Position numbers and translations under genes: made by a program
In this document: one piece after another, positions 9,782 through 18,679 of the stretch
Position numbering within the stretch: position 1 is the first letter of the stretch
Layout of the letters: every line of letters begins with the position of its first letter
Notes under the pieces: model-generated
Database searches by the model: none
What the model was told of the DNA's origin: nothing
What the model saw: only the letters and a program-made list of their open reading frames with translations
NCBI GenBank assembly: GCA_046046455.1
Contig: JBJOJS010000116.1
Span: 1-64,000 of the forward strand
Source: Mxb001 sp046046455
Lineage (GTDB): Bacteria > Actinomycetota > Actinomycetes > S36-B12
Reading direction: 5' to 3'
Length of the DNA: 64,000 bases

Positions 9782-10923
9782 CGACCGCGACCAAGGCATC
9801 GCTCCGCACCGTCAGGGGGCGCCCGCAGCTCTTCACGAGCTACGCGCGCGAGATGTCGATCTTCAACACCCGGGTCAAGCGCAACTGGGTCATCGCCGGG
9901 ATCATCGCCATGGCGATCATCCCCTTCTTCCTCCAGCGCGACATGGTCGCCCTGCTGACCACCGTCCTCATCTTCGCGATCGGTGGCATCGGACTCAACA
10001 TCCTGACCGGATACGCGGGACAGGTATCCCTCGGCCAGGCGTTCTTCATGGGCGTGGGTGCCTACACCGCGGCCGTCCTGGGCGGTGAGGCTCAGGGCGA
10101 TGTGATCGGGCTCGGCCTCGACATGGTCATCTGGCTTCCGCTCGCGGGACTCGTGCCCGCCCTCGTCGCGTTCGTGCTGGCGCCCCTCGCTGCGCGCGTA
10201 CGCGGCCTCTACCTCGCGATCCTCACCCTCGGCCTGGTCTTCATCGGCGAACACATCTTCAAGGAGGCCAAGCCCATCACCGGAGGGGCCGGGGTGGGGC
10301 GGGCGCCGGCAGATCCGGTCTTCCTCGGCTTCGACCTCTTCTCCAACCAGACGATCCTCGGCTACCGCATCGACCGCTTCACGATCTTCTACGTTGCCTG
10401 CCTGGTCATCTTCCTCATCATGGCGTTTGGCGCGCGCAACTTCGTGCGTTCGCGATTCGGACGCAATTTCGCGGCTGTCCGGGACCGCGATGTTGCCGCC
10501 GAAGTGATGGGGGTATCTCTTCTGCGCACCAAGTCACTCGCCTTCACGGTGTCGTCGTTCTATGCCGGGATCTCGGGTGCCCTGCTCTCCATCGTCATCG
10601 GACGGATCTCACCGGAGACCTGGAACATCTTCCTGTCCATCGACTTCCTCGCGGTGGTCTTCATTGGCGGTCTGGCGACCATCAGCGGCTCGATCATGGG
10701 CGCCGTCTTCGTGGTGATGCTGCCCAAGCTCGTCAACACCATCACCGGATTCATCCCCGGATTCGGGGGCATCGGTGAAGGCGGTCTGCTCAATGTCTTC
10801 GAGCTGCAGACCATCATCTTCGGCCTGCTCATCATCCTCTTCCTCATCCTCGAGCCCAGAGGTCTCTACGGCCTCTGGCTCCGATTGCGCAATTACTTCA
10901 AGGCGTGGCCGTTCAGCTACTAG
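9778..10923 (+). CDS. livM: branched-chain amino acid-type ABC permease, LivM
   Basis: A 381-residue permease with about nine or ten membrane segments. The conserved LivM blocks GIGLNILTGYAGQVSLGQAFFMGVGAY and FGRNFAAVRDRDVAAEVMGV (the FxxxRDRDxAAE motif) are intact, and the C-terminal ILEPRGLYGLWLR ends the domain. The frame is open upstream into livH, but the ATG at 9778 overlapping the livH stop is the natural start. It is the last gene of the operon and converges almost directly on the MFS gene, whose stop is six bases away. There is no room for a terminator outside the coding ends. Confidence 0.93.
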   Translation: MTTATKASLRTVRGRPQLFTSYAREMSIFNTRVKRNWVIAGIIAMAIIPFFLQRDMVALLTTVLIFAIGGIGLNILTGYAGQVSLGQAFFMGVGAYTAAVLGGEAQGDVIGLGLDMVIWLPLAGLVPALVAFVLAPLAARVRGLYLAILTLGLVFIGEHIFKEAKPITGGAGVGRAPADPVFLGFDLFSNQTILGYRIDRFTIFYVACLVIFLIMAFGARNFVRSRFGRNFAAVRDRDVAAEVMGVSLLRTKSLAFTVSSFYAGISGALLSIVIGRISPETWNIFLSIDFLAVVFIGGLATISGSIMGAVFVVMLPKLVNTITGFIPGFGGIGEGGLLNVFELQTIIFGLLIILFLILEPRGLYGLWLRLRNYFKAWPFSY

Positions 10924-10929
10924 TGAACG

Positions 10930-12528
10930 TCAACCATTGGCCTTCGATGCCGCATCCTGCTCGGCGTAGCGGTTGAGCAGATCGATCTCGCCCTGCCTGC
11001 CGGGGTAGCGGGTCCACACGATGAGGGCGCCGAACAGGCTCGCGGCGATGGCGGCGGCGTAGGCCCAGTTGGCGCCGCTGAGGAAGGCCTCCCGGGCGGC
11101 CGAGACGATCTGGCTCGCGTACTGGGGGTACTGCTCCGCAATCGATGCGGCGCTGACATAGGACAACTGCAGGGAGGCCTGGGTCTGCTCGGTGATCTGC
11201 TGGGCATCGCCGCTACTGGCGATGGCATTCGACATCGCCAGCGCATAGCCGGCGGTGAGCAGCGACCCGAGTACCGCCTGCATGACGGATCCACCGAGGT
11301 CGCGCTGGAGATCGGAGGTCCCGGACGCCATCCCCACACGAGTGACCGGCACGGAACTGGTCAGGGCGCGCGATGCCGGGGTGAGCGCGAGTCCCGTCCC
11401 CGCACCGACGCAGATGTAGGCGAGTGCGATCAGCCAGTAGGGCGTCTGCTCACCCCAACCGATGAGCATGACGATGAAGCCAGGAATGATGACGGCAAAG
11501 CCGAGGAGCAGGGTGTCGCGTGATCCGAGCTTCAGGACCAGCCGCCCGGAGAGTGGAGAGAAGAGCACCATCGCGATGGCCATCGGGACCACAGCGAGCC
11601 CCGCGTCCAGGGTCGAGTAGGCGAGGACGTTCTGCATGAACTGCTGGCCGACGAAGAGCGATCCCATGAGCGAGCCGAAGACGATCATGCCGCTCACCGC
11701 GGCGACCCAGAAGATGCGGCGCTTGGCGTAGAGAAGGTCGTAGAGCGGATTGGCCGCCCGTCGCTGGCGGATGATGAAGAGGACTCCCGTGATAAGGGCG
11801 ATGCCGATCAGCGCGAGGGACTGTCCCAGCATGCCGGGCGCCGACACCGTGCTGATGCCCATGACGAAGGTGCCGATCATGACCACCGACAGCACGCCTC
11901 CGAGATTGTCCACGGGTTGCGTGGACTCGTTGACATGCGCGGGGACGAAGACGAAGACCAGGACGAAGGCCAGCACGGCCGGCGGGACGGCGATAAGGAA
12001 GACCGACCCCCACCAGAACGACTCCAGCAGCGCACCGGCGATGACCGGCCCAAGGATTGCTCCCCCACCGCTCAGGCCTGACCACAGCGCGATGGCGCGC
12101 ACGCGAGCTCGACCGGGTCCCCACAGCGCAGTGATGAGCGCAAGGGTCGTCGGATAGGCGAGGCCTGCCGCGATGCCGGTGAAGATGCGTCCCGCGATGA
12201 GGATGTCGATCGACGGTGCCCATGCCGAGACAGCGCTCGCGGGCAGCGTGAGTGCCATGCCCAGGAGCAGCATGAGCTTGCGGCCGTAGCGGTCACCGAT
12301 GGCACCCAGGTAGAGCACCGACATGGCAAGGCCCAGCGTGCAGCCGATCGCGACGAGGTTGATCTGCGTCTGGCCCGCATCGAATGCCTTGCCGATATCC
12401 GGGAGAGCGACATTGGCGACACTGAGGTTGAGGTTGGCGACGATCGCCCCGAGGATCAGCGCCGTGAGCGCGAGACCCGCCCTCGCAGGAGCAGCCGGTG
12501 TTGCCGGTGTGGTGGCCGTGCTCGCCAT
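10930..12528 (-). CDS. MFS drug-efflux-type transporter, DHA2 (14-TM) family
   Basis: A 532-residue major facilitator of the EmrB/QacA class with about 14 membrane segments. Motif A-like GAIGDRYGRKLMLLLG lies between TM2 and TM3. Motif B-like sequence is in LIAGRIFTGIAAGLAYP, and motif C-like GPVIAGALLESFWW in TM5. The N terminus is Ala/Thr/Pro-rich and a long extracytoplasmic loop precedes the last TM. A GGGGAGGA ribosome binding site precedes ATG 12528. The substrate is unknown; the family exports drugs or metabolites by proton exchange. Its neighbour on the same strand is the ABC-2 permease, 51 bases away, so the genes may be co-transcribed. Confidence 0.9.
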   Translation of the reverse strand: MASTATTPATPAAPARAGLALTALILGAIVANLNLSVANVALPDIGKAFDAGQTQINLVAIGCTLGLAMSVLYLGAIGDRYGRKLMLLLGMALTLPASAVSAWAPSIDILIAGRIFTGIAAGLAYPTTLALITALWGPGRARVRAIALWSGLSGGGAILGPVIAGALLESFWWGSVFLIAVPPAVLAFVLVFVFVPAHVNESTQPVDNLGGVLSVVMIGTFVMGISTVSAPGMLGQSLALIGIALITGVLFIIRQRRAANPLYDLLYAKRRIFWVAAVSGMIVFGSLMGSLFVGQQFMQNVLAYSTLDAGLAVVPMAIAMVLFSPLSGRLVLKLGSRDTLLLGFAVIIPGFIVMLIGWGEQTPYWLIALAYICVGAGTGLALTPASRALTSSVPVTRVGMASGTSDLQRDLGGSVMQAVLGSLLTAGYALAMSNAIASSGDAQQITEQTQASLQLSYVSAASIAEQYPQYASQIVSAAREAFLSGANWAYAAAIAASLFGALIVWTRYPGRQGEIDLLNRYAEQDAASKANG

Positions 12529-12579
12529 GCGATCCTCCCCTGGACAGCGGCATCCTGCCAGAGCCGGATAGCGGTCACG

Positions 12580-13458
12580 CTAGGAGAGGATGTCCTTGCG
12601 GTCGAAGCGCAGCACCGCAATCGCAGCAAGCACCGCGAACGTCACGAGGGCGTACGACGCCCCGATGGCCATGTCATCCCACGCGATCTGCTGCCCGAGC
12701 GCGTCAGCCCAGGAGCCGCCGTAGTCGGTCGGCAGGAATCGCCGGAGATTCCCTAGCGCATCGATGGCATCGATGATGTTGAGGACGATGACGATGACGA
12801 CTGCCGCGCCCACGGCTCCCAGGGGTACGTCGGTGAGCACGCTCATGAGGAAGGCGATGCCGGCGGGGATGAGGAGCTGTATCCCGATGTACGCCGAGAC
12901 GATTGCGAGTCGCTGCCATGAGGTCGCCACGTCGAAGGATCCGCCCAGGGGGCTGGTGAGGGGAGCCGAACCGAAGACCACGAGCGCGATGAGGAAGGAC
13001 ACGGCGATGAGGATGATCAGGGTCACCAGCGTGAGGAGCAGGCCAACGATCATCTTGGCGCGCAGGAAGCGACGTCGGGGCACGGGTGCGGCCAGGAGAT
13101 AGCGCATCGTAGACCAGGACGCCTCGCTCGCGACCGTGTCGCCGAGGAACATCGCCGCGATGATCGTCAGGAGGAATCCCGATGCGAAGAGCAGCATCGT
13201 CAGGGTGAAATTCCACGGACCCGCCGTGGCCAGGCCGACGAGGTCGAGGTCACCGTCGCCGAAGCCACGCGACTCGGGTCCCAGCTTGACGGCCGCGACC
13301 ACGATGAGGGGTAGGGCAACCGCAAGAGCGAAAGCCACGAGAGTGCGGCGGCGGCGCAGCTGCCGGATGAGCTCGACTCGGATGGTCAGGGTCTCGCGCG
13401 CAGCGTACGTCGGTGCTGAGGCGGGTGTCGTTGTGCTCACTGATCCACTCGTGCTCAT
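12580..13458 (-). CDS. ABC-2 type transporter permease
   Basis: A 292-residue permease with a cytoplasmic N terminus (IRVELIRQLRRRRTLVAFAL), about six membrane helices and a long extracytoplasmic loop after TM1, the ABC-2 membrane layout. Its ATG overlaps the stop of the upstream hydrolase-ABC fusion gene (ATGA), so it is the dedicated partner of that ATPase. The exporter would be a homodimeric permease with two ATPase domains. The transported compound is unknown. The stop lies 51 bases before the MFS gene. Confidence 0.88.
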   Translation of the reverse strand: MSTSGSVSTTTPASAPTYAARETLTIRVELIRQLRRRRTLVAFALAVALPLIVVAAVKLGPESRGFGDGDLDLVGLATAGPWNFTLTMLLFASGFLLTIIAAMFLGDTVASEASWSTMRYLLAAPVPRRRFLRAKMIVGLLLTLVTLIILIAVSFLIALVVFGSAPLTSPLGGSFDVATSWQRLAIVSAYIGIQLLIPAGIAFLMSVLTDVPLGAVGAAVVIVIVLNIIDAIDALGNLRRFLPTDYGGSWADALGQQIAWDDMAIGASYALVTFAVLAAIAVLRFDRKDILS

Positions 13459-15926
13459 TGATCCACCGTGTGCCCTTCTCCGACGAGCTCGAGGAAGACG
13501 TCCTCGAGTCGCAGGCCACTGCGGCCAGCAAGGAGCTCCTGGACGGTCCCGGAGTAGATGAGATGGCCGTGGTTCATCACCACGACATGCGAGCAGGTCT
13601 GCTCGACCTCGCTGAGCAGGTGCGAGGACACGATGACGGTCCTACCCGCGGCGGCGTAGTCGTGCATGACCTGGCGCATCTCACGGATCTGCGGCGGATC
13701 GAGACCGTTGGTCGGCTCATCGAGCACGAGGAGGTCGGGCAGTCCGAGCATCGCCTGGGCGATGCCGAGTCGCTGGCGCATCCCCTGGCTGTAGGTGCGC
13801 ACCTTCCTCTCGATCGCGGAGCCGAGCCCTGCGATCTCGAGCACCTCGTCGAGATGAGGATCGCCGTCCTCGCGACCGCTCGCCCGCCAGAAGAGATCGA
13901 GGTTCTGGCGGCCGGTGAGATGGGGCAGGAAGCCGGGACCCTCGATGAAACTGCCGACCCGAGCGAGCACCGGCGCGCCGGGGCGCACATGCTGGCCGAA
14001 GATCCAGGTGTCACCGCCGGTCGGGCGGATGAGACCCATGGCCATGCGCATCGTCGTCGTCTTGCCCGCCCCATTGGGGCCCAGGAGACCGAGCACGACC
14101 CCCGCCGGGACGTCGAAGCTGACCCCATCCACGGCCTTCAGGCCACCCCTGAACTCCTTGGCGAGATCGCGCGTGGCCAGGGGGACGGCGACGAGATCCG
14201 GGCGCGCTTCGCCCGCGCGATCCCGCGGACGCAGCAGCGCGACGATGAGCCAGATGAGAGCGGTGATGACGACAGCGCCGACGGGCCACACCCACGGCGG
14301 CGTGCCGACCGACGCCGTGGTCCCCTGCAGCGTCGGGAGCAGGATGGCTCCGTCCGCCGCCACCGTGTAGACGGCCGGACCCTCGGGCATGCGGTAGCCC
14401 TGGTCAGTCGTCGCGATCACGAGGGCAAGGCGGTCGCCGGCGGCCACCTCGGTCACGATGCCGGGCAGGTCGACGTCGACGGTCACCGGCTCGGAGCCGA
14501 GGTCCACGATCCGAATCGGTGCCACGAGTCCCTGGGGAAGCGTCTGACGTCCATTTGCGCTGACGATGCGCAGCGAGACGAAGAGGACCGCCTCGTCCAC
14601 CGAGCGGTCGCTGCTCACGCTGAGTCGCGCGCGAGTGGAGCCGATGATGCGCATCGACTGATCAAGGGGCTCGGTGAAGAAGCCGGCGGTCTGACCGGGC
14701 AGGGGTACGGCGAGCAGGTCACCGGCCAGGCTGGCAAGGCCTCCCGCACCAGGAAGCGACGTGATGGCCGCGGGCGCGCCACCCGCCGGGGCGAGCACCT
14801 GCTGCGGCGGGGCGATGACCGGCATCTCGGTCGTGCCATCACCGAAGATGCCGGGGTACGTCGGAGCCGAGAGCACCTCGACCGTGCCCGGATCGCGATC
14901 GCTCAGTGCGGACGCCTCGACGAGCGACACCTCGAACTCATCCCCGACCGCGGGGCCTCCGCGCAGATGCTGGTCGAACCACGCCTGACTGAGCGCGCGT
15001 AGGCGGTCCGTCTCCGTGATGCCCCCGTCGTGGCCGCCCGCGTGCCAGACGACCTTCACCGGGGCGTTGACGATCTGCTCGGCGTTCGCATTGGCCTGCG
15101 ACAGCGGGAAGAGCGAGTCCGCCTGTCCCGCGCCTAGGAGGACCGGGGCCATGATGCGGTCGGTGATGCTGCGCGGCGACGACTGCTCCATGAGCGCCGA
15201 AGCCTCTGGCGAGACCACTCCCTGGGTCACGGCCTCGACGTACGCCGCGCACCACTCGGGAGTGAAGCGACCGCACTCGCTCACGGGCTGACCGGGCTCG
15301 AGTCCGAGGCCGGAGGAGAAGAAGAGCGAGGTCCACAGGCTCTTGAGGACACCGGGCTGTACGCCATCGACCGCGGACTGCGCGAAGAGCGACGTCTCGA
15401 GATCGTTCCATGTGATGTCCGCGGTCACCGCGTCGATCCGCTCGTCGTAGCCGGCGAGCATCAGGGCGAGAGCTCCTCCGTACGAACCGCCACCGACACC
15501 GACGATCGGGTCGCCGGGAGCTTCCGTGCTCACGCTGGCCAGGCTGCCGAGGTAGTCGACCAGGGCGCGAGCATCCGCCACCTCGAAGTCCGGCGAGTTC
15601 ATCGAGATCTGACCGGTGGACTTGCCGAAGCCTCGCGCGGTGTAGGCGAGGACGACATATCCCGCGTCGGCAAGGAGCTGCGCCTCCTCGGCGACCCCCT
15701 CCTTGCTGCCACCGAAGCCATGGGCGAGCAGGACCGCGGGAGCCGGGGTGACCTCGGGGATGTAGACATCGGCATCGAGCTGCACGGGCGTCGGGTCGGT
15801 CGCAGAAGTGGGTGCTCCCGAGAGCATCATCGCGACGGGCTCCACCTGTGCGCTCGCGGCGCTGGGCATCGCCAGTGACACGAGCGCGATCACTGCGGCA
15901 GCCGTGCCCCCCACCCATGCGCGCAT
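13455..15926 (-). CDS. secreted S15/CocE-type alpha/beta hydrolase fused to an ABC transporter ATPase
   Basis: An 823-residue fusion. Residues 1-26 are a signal peptide ending in AASA. Residues about 40-325 form an alpha/beta hydrolase of the peptidase S15/CocE class, with nucleophile elbow GGGSYGG (Ser148), acid near Asp270 (GAGQAD) and His299 (HAGGHDGG). Residues about 330-540 form an X-Pro-type beta-sandwich domain. A single transmembrane helix spans about 545-565. Residues about 580-815 form a complete ABC ATPase: Walker A GPNGAGKTT (616-624), signature YSQGMRQRLG, Walker B LLVLDEPTNGLDP and H-loop SSHLLSE. The topology puts the hydrolase outside and the ATPase inside. ATG 15926 (or GTG 15929) starts the signal peptide; the frame is open further upstream. 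The gene overlaps its permease by ATGA. Confidence 0.9.
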   Translation of the reverse strand: MRAWVGGTAAAVIALVSLAMPSAASAQVEPVAMMLSGAPTSATDPTPVQLDADVYIPEVTPAPAVLLAHGFGGSKEGVAEEAQLLADAGYVVLAYTARGFGKSTGQISMNSPDFEVADARALVDYLGSLASVSTEAPGDPIVGVGGGSYGGALALMLAGYDERIDAVTADITWNDLETSLFAQSAVDGVQPGVLKSLWTSLFFSSGLGLEPGQPVSECGRFTPEWCAAYVEAVTQGVVSPEASALMEQSSPRSITDRIMAPVLLGAGQADSLFPLSQANANAEQIVNAPVKVVWHAGGHDGGITETDRLRALSQAWFDQHLRGGPAVGDEFEVSLVEASALSDRDPGTVEVLSAPTYPGIFGDGTTEMPVIAPPQQVLAPAGGAPAAITSLPGAGGLASLAGDLLAVPLPGQTAGFFTEPLDQSMRIIGSTRARLSVSSDRSVDEAVLFVSLRIVSANGRQTLPQGLVAPIRIVDLGSEPVTVDVDLPGIVTEVAAGDRLALVIATTDQGYRMPEGPAVYTVAADGAILLPTLQGTTASVGTPPWVWPVGAVVITALIWLIVALLRPRDRAGEARPDLVAVPLATRDLAKEFRGGLKAVDGVSFDVPAGVVLGLLGPNGAGKTTTMRMAMGLIRPTGGDTWIFGQHVRPGAPVLARVGSFIEGPGFLPHLTGRQNLDLFWRASGREDGDPHLDEVLEIAGLGSAIERKVRTYSQGMRQRLGIAQAMLGLPDLLVLDEPTNGLDPPQIREMRQVMHDYAAAGRTVIVSSHLLSEVEQTCSHVVVMNHGHLIYSGTVQELLAGRSGLRLEDVFLELVGEGHTVDQ

Positions 15927-15963
15927 CACATGACTATAGGTGTCCTGAGGGTGTGCGGCATCC

Positions 15964-16737
15964 CTAGCGCAGTTGCGCCGTGCGGTAGACACTGTCGATC
16001 GCTCCGACGAGGTCGTCGAACCAACCGATCTCCAGCAGGTGCGCACGCACGCGCTCGTTGAGGCCACCCTTGGTCTGATGCTCATGGGGCAGGTCGCCGC
16101 GATCGGCATCCGGTGTAGCCCAGCCGACTGCGGCCAGTCCCTCGAGCTCGGCGCGGACGTACCGCGACGCGGTCGCGTCATCGATCCCCTGCGCGGTGAT
16201 CCAGTCGATGAGGGCATTTTGCATCTCGTAGTACGTCGACATGAACGCCGAGGCGCAGCTCAGGGTGCGGATGCGCGACTCGTCCTCCAGGGTCACGACC
16301 TCCCCGAGGCCCTCGAGCGCCGCGACGACCTCCGGCAGGGGTGGGCTGATGACGAGCGGTCCACGACATAGGGCGATGGCGGGCAGCGGGATGAGCTGGC
16401 ACACGCGGGTCGCCGGGGCGACGAGCGGAGCGATGCCGCTGGGCGGCGTTCCCGCGATGAGGCTCGCAATGACCTGATCGTCTCGGAAGCGCAGACCGGC
16501 GAGGGCATCGTCGACCTGCTGAGGGCGCATGCCCAGGACCACGATGTCGCTAGCGTCGACGACGTCCTGATTGGAGTCCAGTCTCCGGCACTGGGCGAAC
16601 TCCGCGACAAGCCGCTCGACGCGATCCGCGGAACGCGGCGAGAGCAGCAGGGAGTCCGCCGCACCCTGTCGAGTAGCCATGGCGCGCACCATGGCCTCCG
16701 AGATCGTGCCCACTCCGAGGAATCCGATGCTCGCCAT
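15964..16737 (-). CDS. pyrroline-5-carboxylate reductase-like NAD(P)-binding protein
   Basis: A 257-residue protein with an N-terminal Rossmann motif (IGFLGVGTISEAMV; GxGxxxxA-type). Further ProC-like blocks are SLLLSPRSADRVERLV, IVVLGMRPQQVDDAL, VASLIAGTPPSGI-like and RVCQLIPLPAIA. The C-terminal dimerisation domain is helical. In authentic ProC the motif near the middle is R-x-MPN with a following GxxxAxCTPG-like region; here RVCQLIPLPAIA and a different helix replace it, so this may be a ProC-family paralog with another imine substrate. The start is the ATG at 16737; the open frame upstream overlaps the divergent aroE-like gene. It is 37 bases from the fusion gene on the same strand. Confidence 0.78.
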   Translation of the reverse strand: MASIGFLGVGTISEAMVRAMATRQGAADSLLLSPRSADRVERLVAEFAQCRRLDSNQDVVDASDIVVLGMRPQQVDDALAGLRFRDDQVIASLIAGTPPSGIAPLVAPATRVCQLIPLPAIALCRGPLVISPPLPEVVAALEGLGEVVTLEDESRIRTLSCASAFMSTYYEMQNALIDWITAQGIDDATASRYVRAELEGLAAVGWATPDADRGDLPHEHQTKGGLNERVRAHLLEIGWFDDLVGAIDSVYRTAQLR

Positions 16738-16785
16738 GCGCGCATCATGTCCCACTAGGCTCCGAGGCGACTCAAGGAGGGCAGC

Positions 16786-17631
16786 GTGACCGGATTCCTC
16801 GCCGACCTGACGGGCTCCTTCGCCACGTCCGCGGCACAGAACCCCACCGTCGCGGTCATGGAAGCGGCCTACGCGCACGCGGGGCTCGACATCCGCTACG
16901 TCAACTGCGAGGTCCCGCCGGAGCGTCTCGAGGACGCCGTGCGAGGAGCTATCGGCATGGGCTGGCTTGGATTCAATTGCTCGATTCCTCACAAGGTGGC
17001 GATCCTGGACTACCTCGATGCGATGGCACCGTCCGCCGGCATCATCGGAGCGGTCAACTGCGTGGTCAACCGTGACGGCCATCTCACGGGAGAGAACACT
17101 GACGGTCAGGGATTCGTGCGCTCGCTTCAGACCGTCATCGATCCCACCGGTCGCGACATGGTCGTCCTCGGCGCGGGAGGTGCCGCCCGCGCCATCGCCG
17201 TCGAGTCAGCTCTCGCCGGCGCTCGATCCATCACGATCGTCAACAGGACCGAGTCGCGCGGCGAGGAACTCGCCTCCCTGGTGAGCGATCGCACCCCCGC
17301 CACTGGGCACTTCGTCCACTGGTCGGGGACGTACGCCGTACCCGACGGAGTCGACATCCTGGTCAACGCGACCTCCATCGGCTTCCATCCGAGCACCGAC
17401 ACCCCCGATGTCGATGACGCAACCATCCGTCCCGGCATGGTGGTCGCCGATGTCGTCGCGAACCCTCCCGACACAGCCTTCCTCCAGCGTGCGAACACTC
17501 GGGGGGCCACGACGCTGCAGGGCCTCGGCATGCTCGTGAACCAGGCGCTCACCAACGCCCGACTGTGGACGGGTCGCGACCTCGATGCCGATGTCATGCG
17601 GCGGGCACTCGAGGAGAGCCTCGCCACCTGA
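16786..17631 (+). CDS. shikimate/quinate dehydrogenase-like protein (AroE family)
   Basis: A 281-residue AroE-family protein. The catalytic Lys70 (NCSIPHK) and Asp106 (GENTDGQGF) are present, the nucleotide-binding VLGAGGAARAIA is near residue 127, and NRTESRGEEL shows an NADP-type Arg after the second strand. The final helix contains GLGMLVNQALTNARLWTG. The N-terminal shikimate carboxylate-binding S-x-S motif is not canonical: the equivalent region reads GSFATSAAQNP. It may therefore act on a related substrate. Start GTG 16786 follows AAGGAGGG. It is divergent from the ProC-like gene, and there are no other aromatic-pathway genes nearby. Confidence 0.82.
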   Translation: MTGFLADLTGSFATSAAQNPTVAVMEAAYAHAGLDIRYVNCEVPPERLEDAVRGAIGMGWLGFNCSIPHKVAILDYLDAMAPSAGIIGAVNCVVNRDGHLTGENTDGQGFVRSLQTVIDPTGRDMVVLGAGGAARAIAVESALAGARSITIVNRTESRGEELASLVSDRTPATGHFVHWSGTYAVPDGVDILVNATSIGFHPSTDTPDVDDATIRPGMVVADVVANPPDTAFLQRANTRGATTLQGLGMLVNQALTNARLWTGRDLDADVMRRALEESLAT

Positions 17632-17692
17632 GGGCGAGACACCCCGGGTCCATCTCCCGCGCGTCGACATCCGCGGTGGCTAGGGTCCGCCC

Positions 17693-18163
17693 ATGGGCAT
17701 CTTCGTTCCCTTTGTCACCCTGGTCATCGCCTGGGTACTCACCCTGCTCGACGTCGCGGCTCCCGGTGGGACACCCGACGAATCGACGATGACATCCGCG
17801 ATGCGATGGCTGCTCTTCATCCCGGGCGGCTTCATGTTCCTTGCGAGCGGCGTGATGCACACGGTGTTCGCTAAGAGCACTGCCAAGAGCATCGGGTGGC
17901 AGACCAATGGGTTCCAGTACGAGATCGGCTTCGTATCGCTGGGACTCGGCCTCGCGGGCATCATCGCAGCGAACAGCTCCGAGCCCGCGTGGCTGCCCAT
18001 CGCCGTGGCGCAGTCCGTCTTCCTCGTGCTCGCCGGCGTCAATCACGTGCGCGAGATGGTGCAGGTCAAGAACTTCGCACCCGGCAACACGGTCATCCTG
18101 CTCTACGACTTCGGCCTGCCCATCTCCTACCTCATCGCACTCCTCGCCATCAGCGGATCATGA
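17693..18163 (+). CDS. four-TM membrane protein resembling DUF6790
   Basis: A 156-residue hydrophobic protein with four predicted membrane helices (about residues 4-22, 42-62, 80-98 and 128-150). Conserved-looking features are the signature GWQTNGFQYEIGFVSLGLG, a region I associate with DUF6790, and a polar NHVREMVQVKNFAPGN loop. There is no catalytic motif. Start ATG 17693. The stop overlaps the ATG of the PemK-like gene (ATGA), so the two are coupled. Function unknown. Confidence 0.78.
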   Translation: MGIFVPFVTLVIAWVLTLLDVAAPGGTPDESTMTSAMRWLLFIPGGFMFLASGVMHTVFAKSTAKSIGWQTNGFQYEIGFVSLGLGLAGIIAANSSEPAWLPIAVAQSVFLVLAGVNHVREMVQVKNFAPGNTVILLYDFGLPISYLIALLAISGS

Positions 18164-18645
18164 GCGCGGGCGGTGAGCCCGAGCCCGAGCGCGGAGGTGC
18201 GCACACTTACCGCGGGGCAGTGAGATGGGAGTACTCCCCCGAGATGGACGGTGATCCCGATCCGGGCGAGATCGTGTGGACGTGGGTCGCCTTCGAGGAG
18301 GACTCCCGCACGGGCAAGGACCGCCCGATGGCCATCCTGGGTCGCGCGGAGGATCACCGACTCGTCGGGTTGATGCTGTCGAGCCGCGATCACGCGGGTG
18401 ATCGGGACTGGCTCGCAATCGGATCCGGTCCCTGGGACCGCGAGGGTCGGCCGAGTTGGCTACGGCGCAATCGCCTGCTTGCCGTATCCGCCGACGCCGT
18501 GCGTCGCGAGGGAGCCGTCCTGCCGCGGGCGACGTACGACGCCGTCATCGCCGCCGTGGGCGCTCCTGCACCTGCGACCCCGGAGCCGCGCACATGGAGC
18601 CTGCGCGACGGGCTGCGCCGAATCCTCGGCCGTCCGCTGCCCTAG
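18160..18645 (+). CDS. PemK/MazF-like family protein
   Basis: A 161-residue soluble protein. The core GEIVWTWVAFEEDSRTGKDRPMAILGR, LMLSSRDH and DREGRPSWLRRNRLLAVS pattern matches the actinobacterial PemK/MazF-like family. In MazF toxins the GKxRP element carries catalytic residues; here GKDRP is present. A basic C-terminal extension (LRDGLRRILGR) follows. The start is the ATG at 18160, overlapping the membrane-protein stop. No antitoxin-like small gene precedes it, so it is either a solitary member or has a non-toxin role. Confidence in the fold is good, in toxin activity low. Confidence 0.75.
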   Translation: MSAGGEPEPERGGAHTYRGAVRWEYSPEMDGDPDPGEIVWTWVAFEEDSRTGKDRPMAILGRAEDHRLVGLMLSSRDHAGDRDWLAIGSGPWDREGRPSWLRRNRLLAVSADAVRREGAVLPRATYDAVIAAVGAPAPATPEPRTWSLRDGLRRILGRPLP

Positions 18646-18679
18646 CCGGTGACGCGCCCAGGGCTGGCACACTGGAGCC

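Noticed and set aside
13413..15002. 529-codon plus-strand open frame
   Set aside because: Antisense to the hydrolase-ABC fusion and its permease start.
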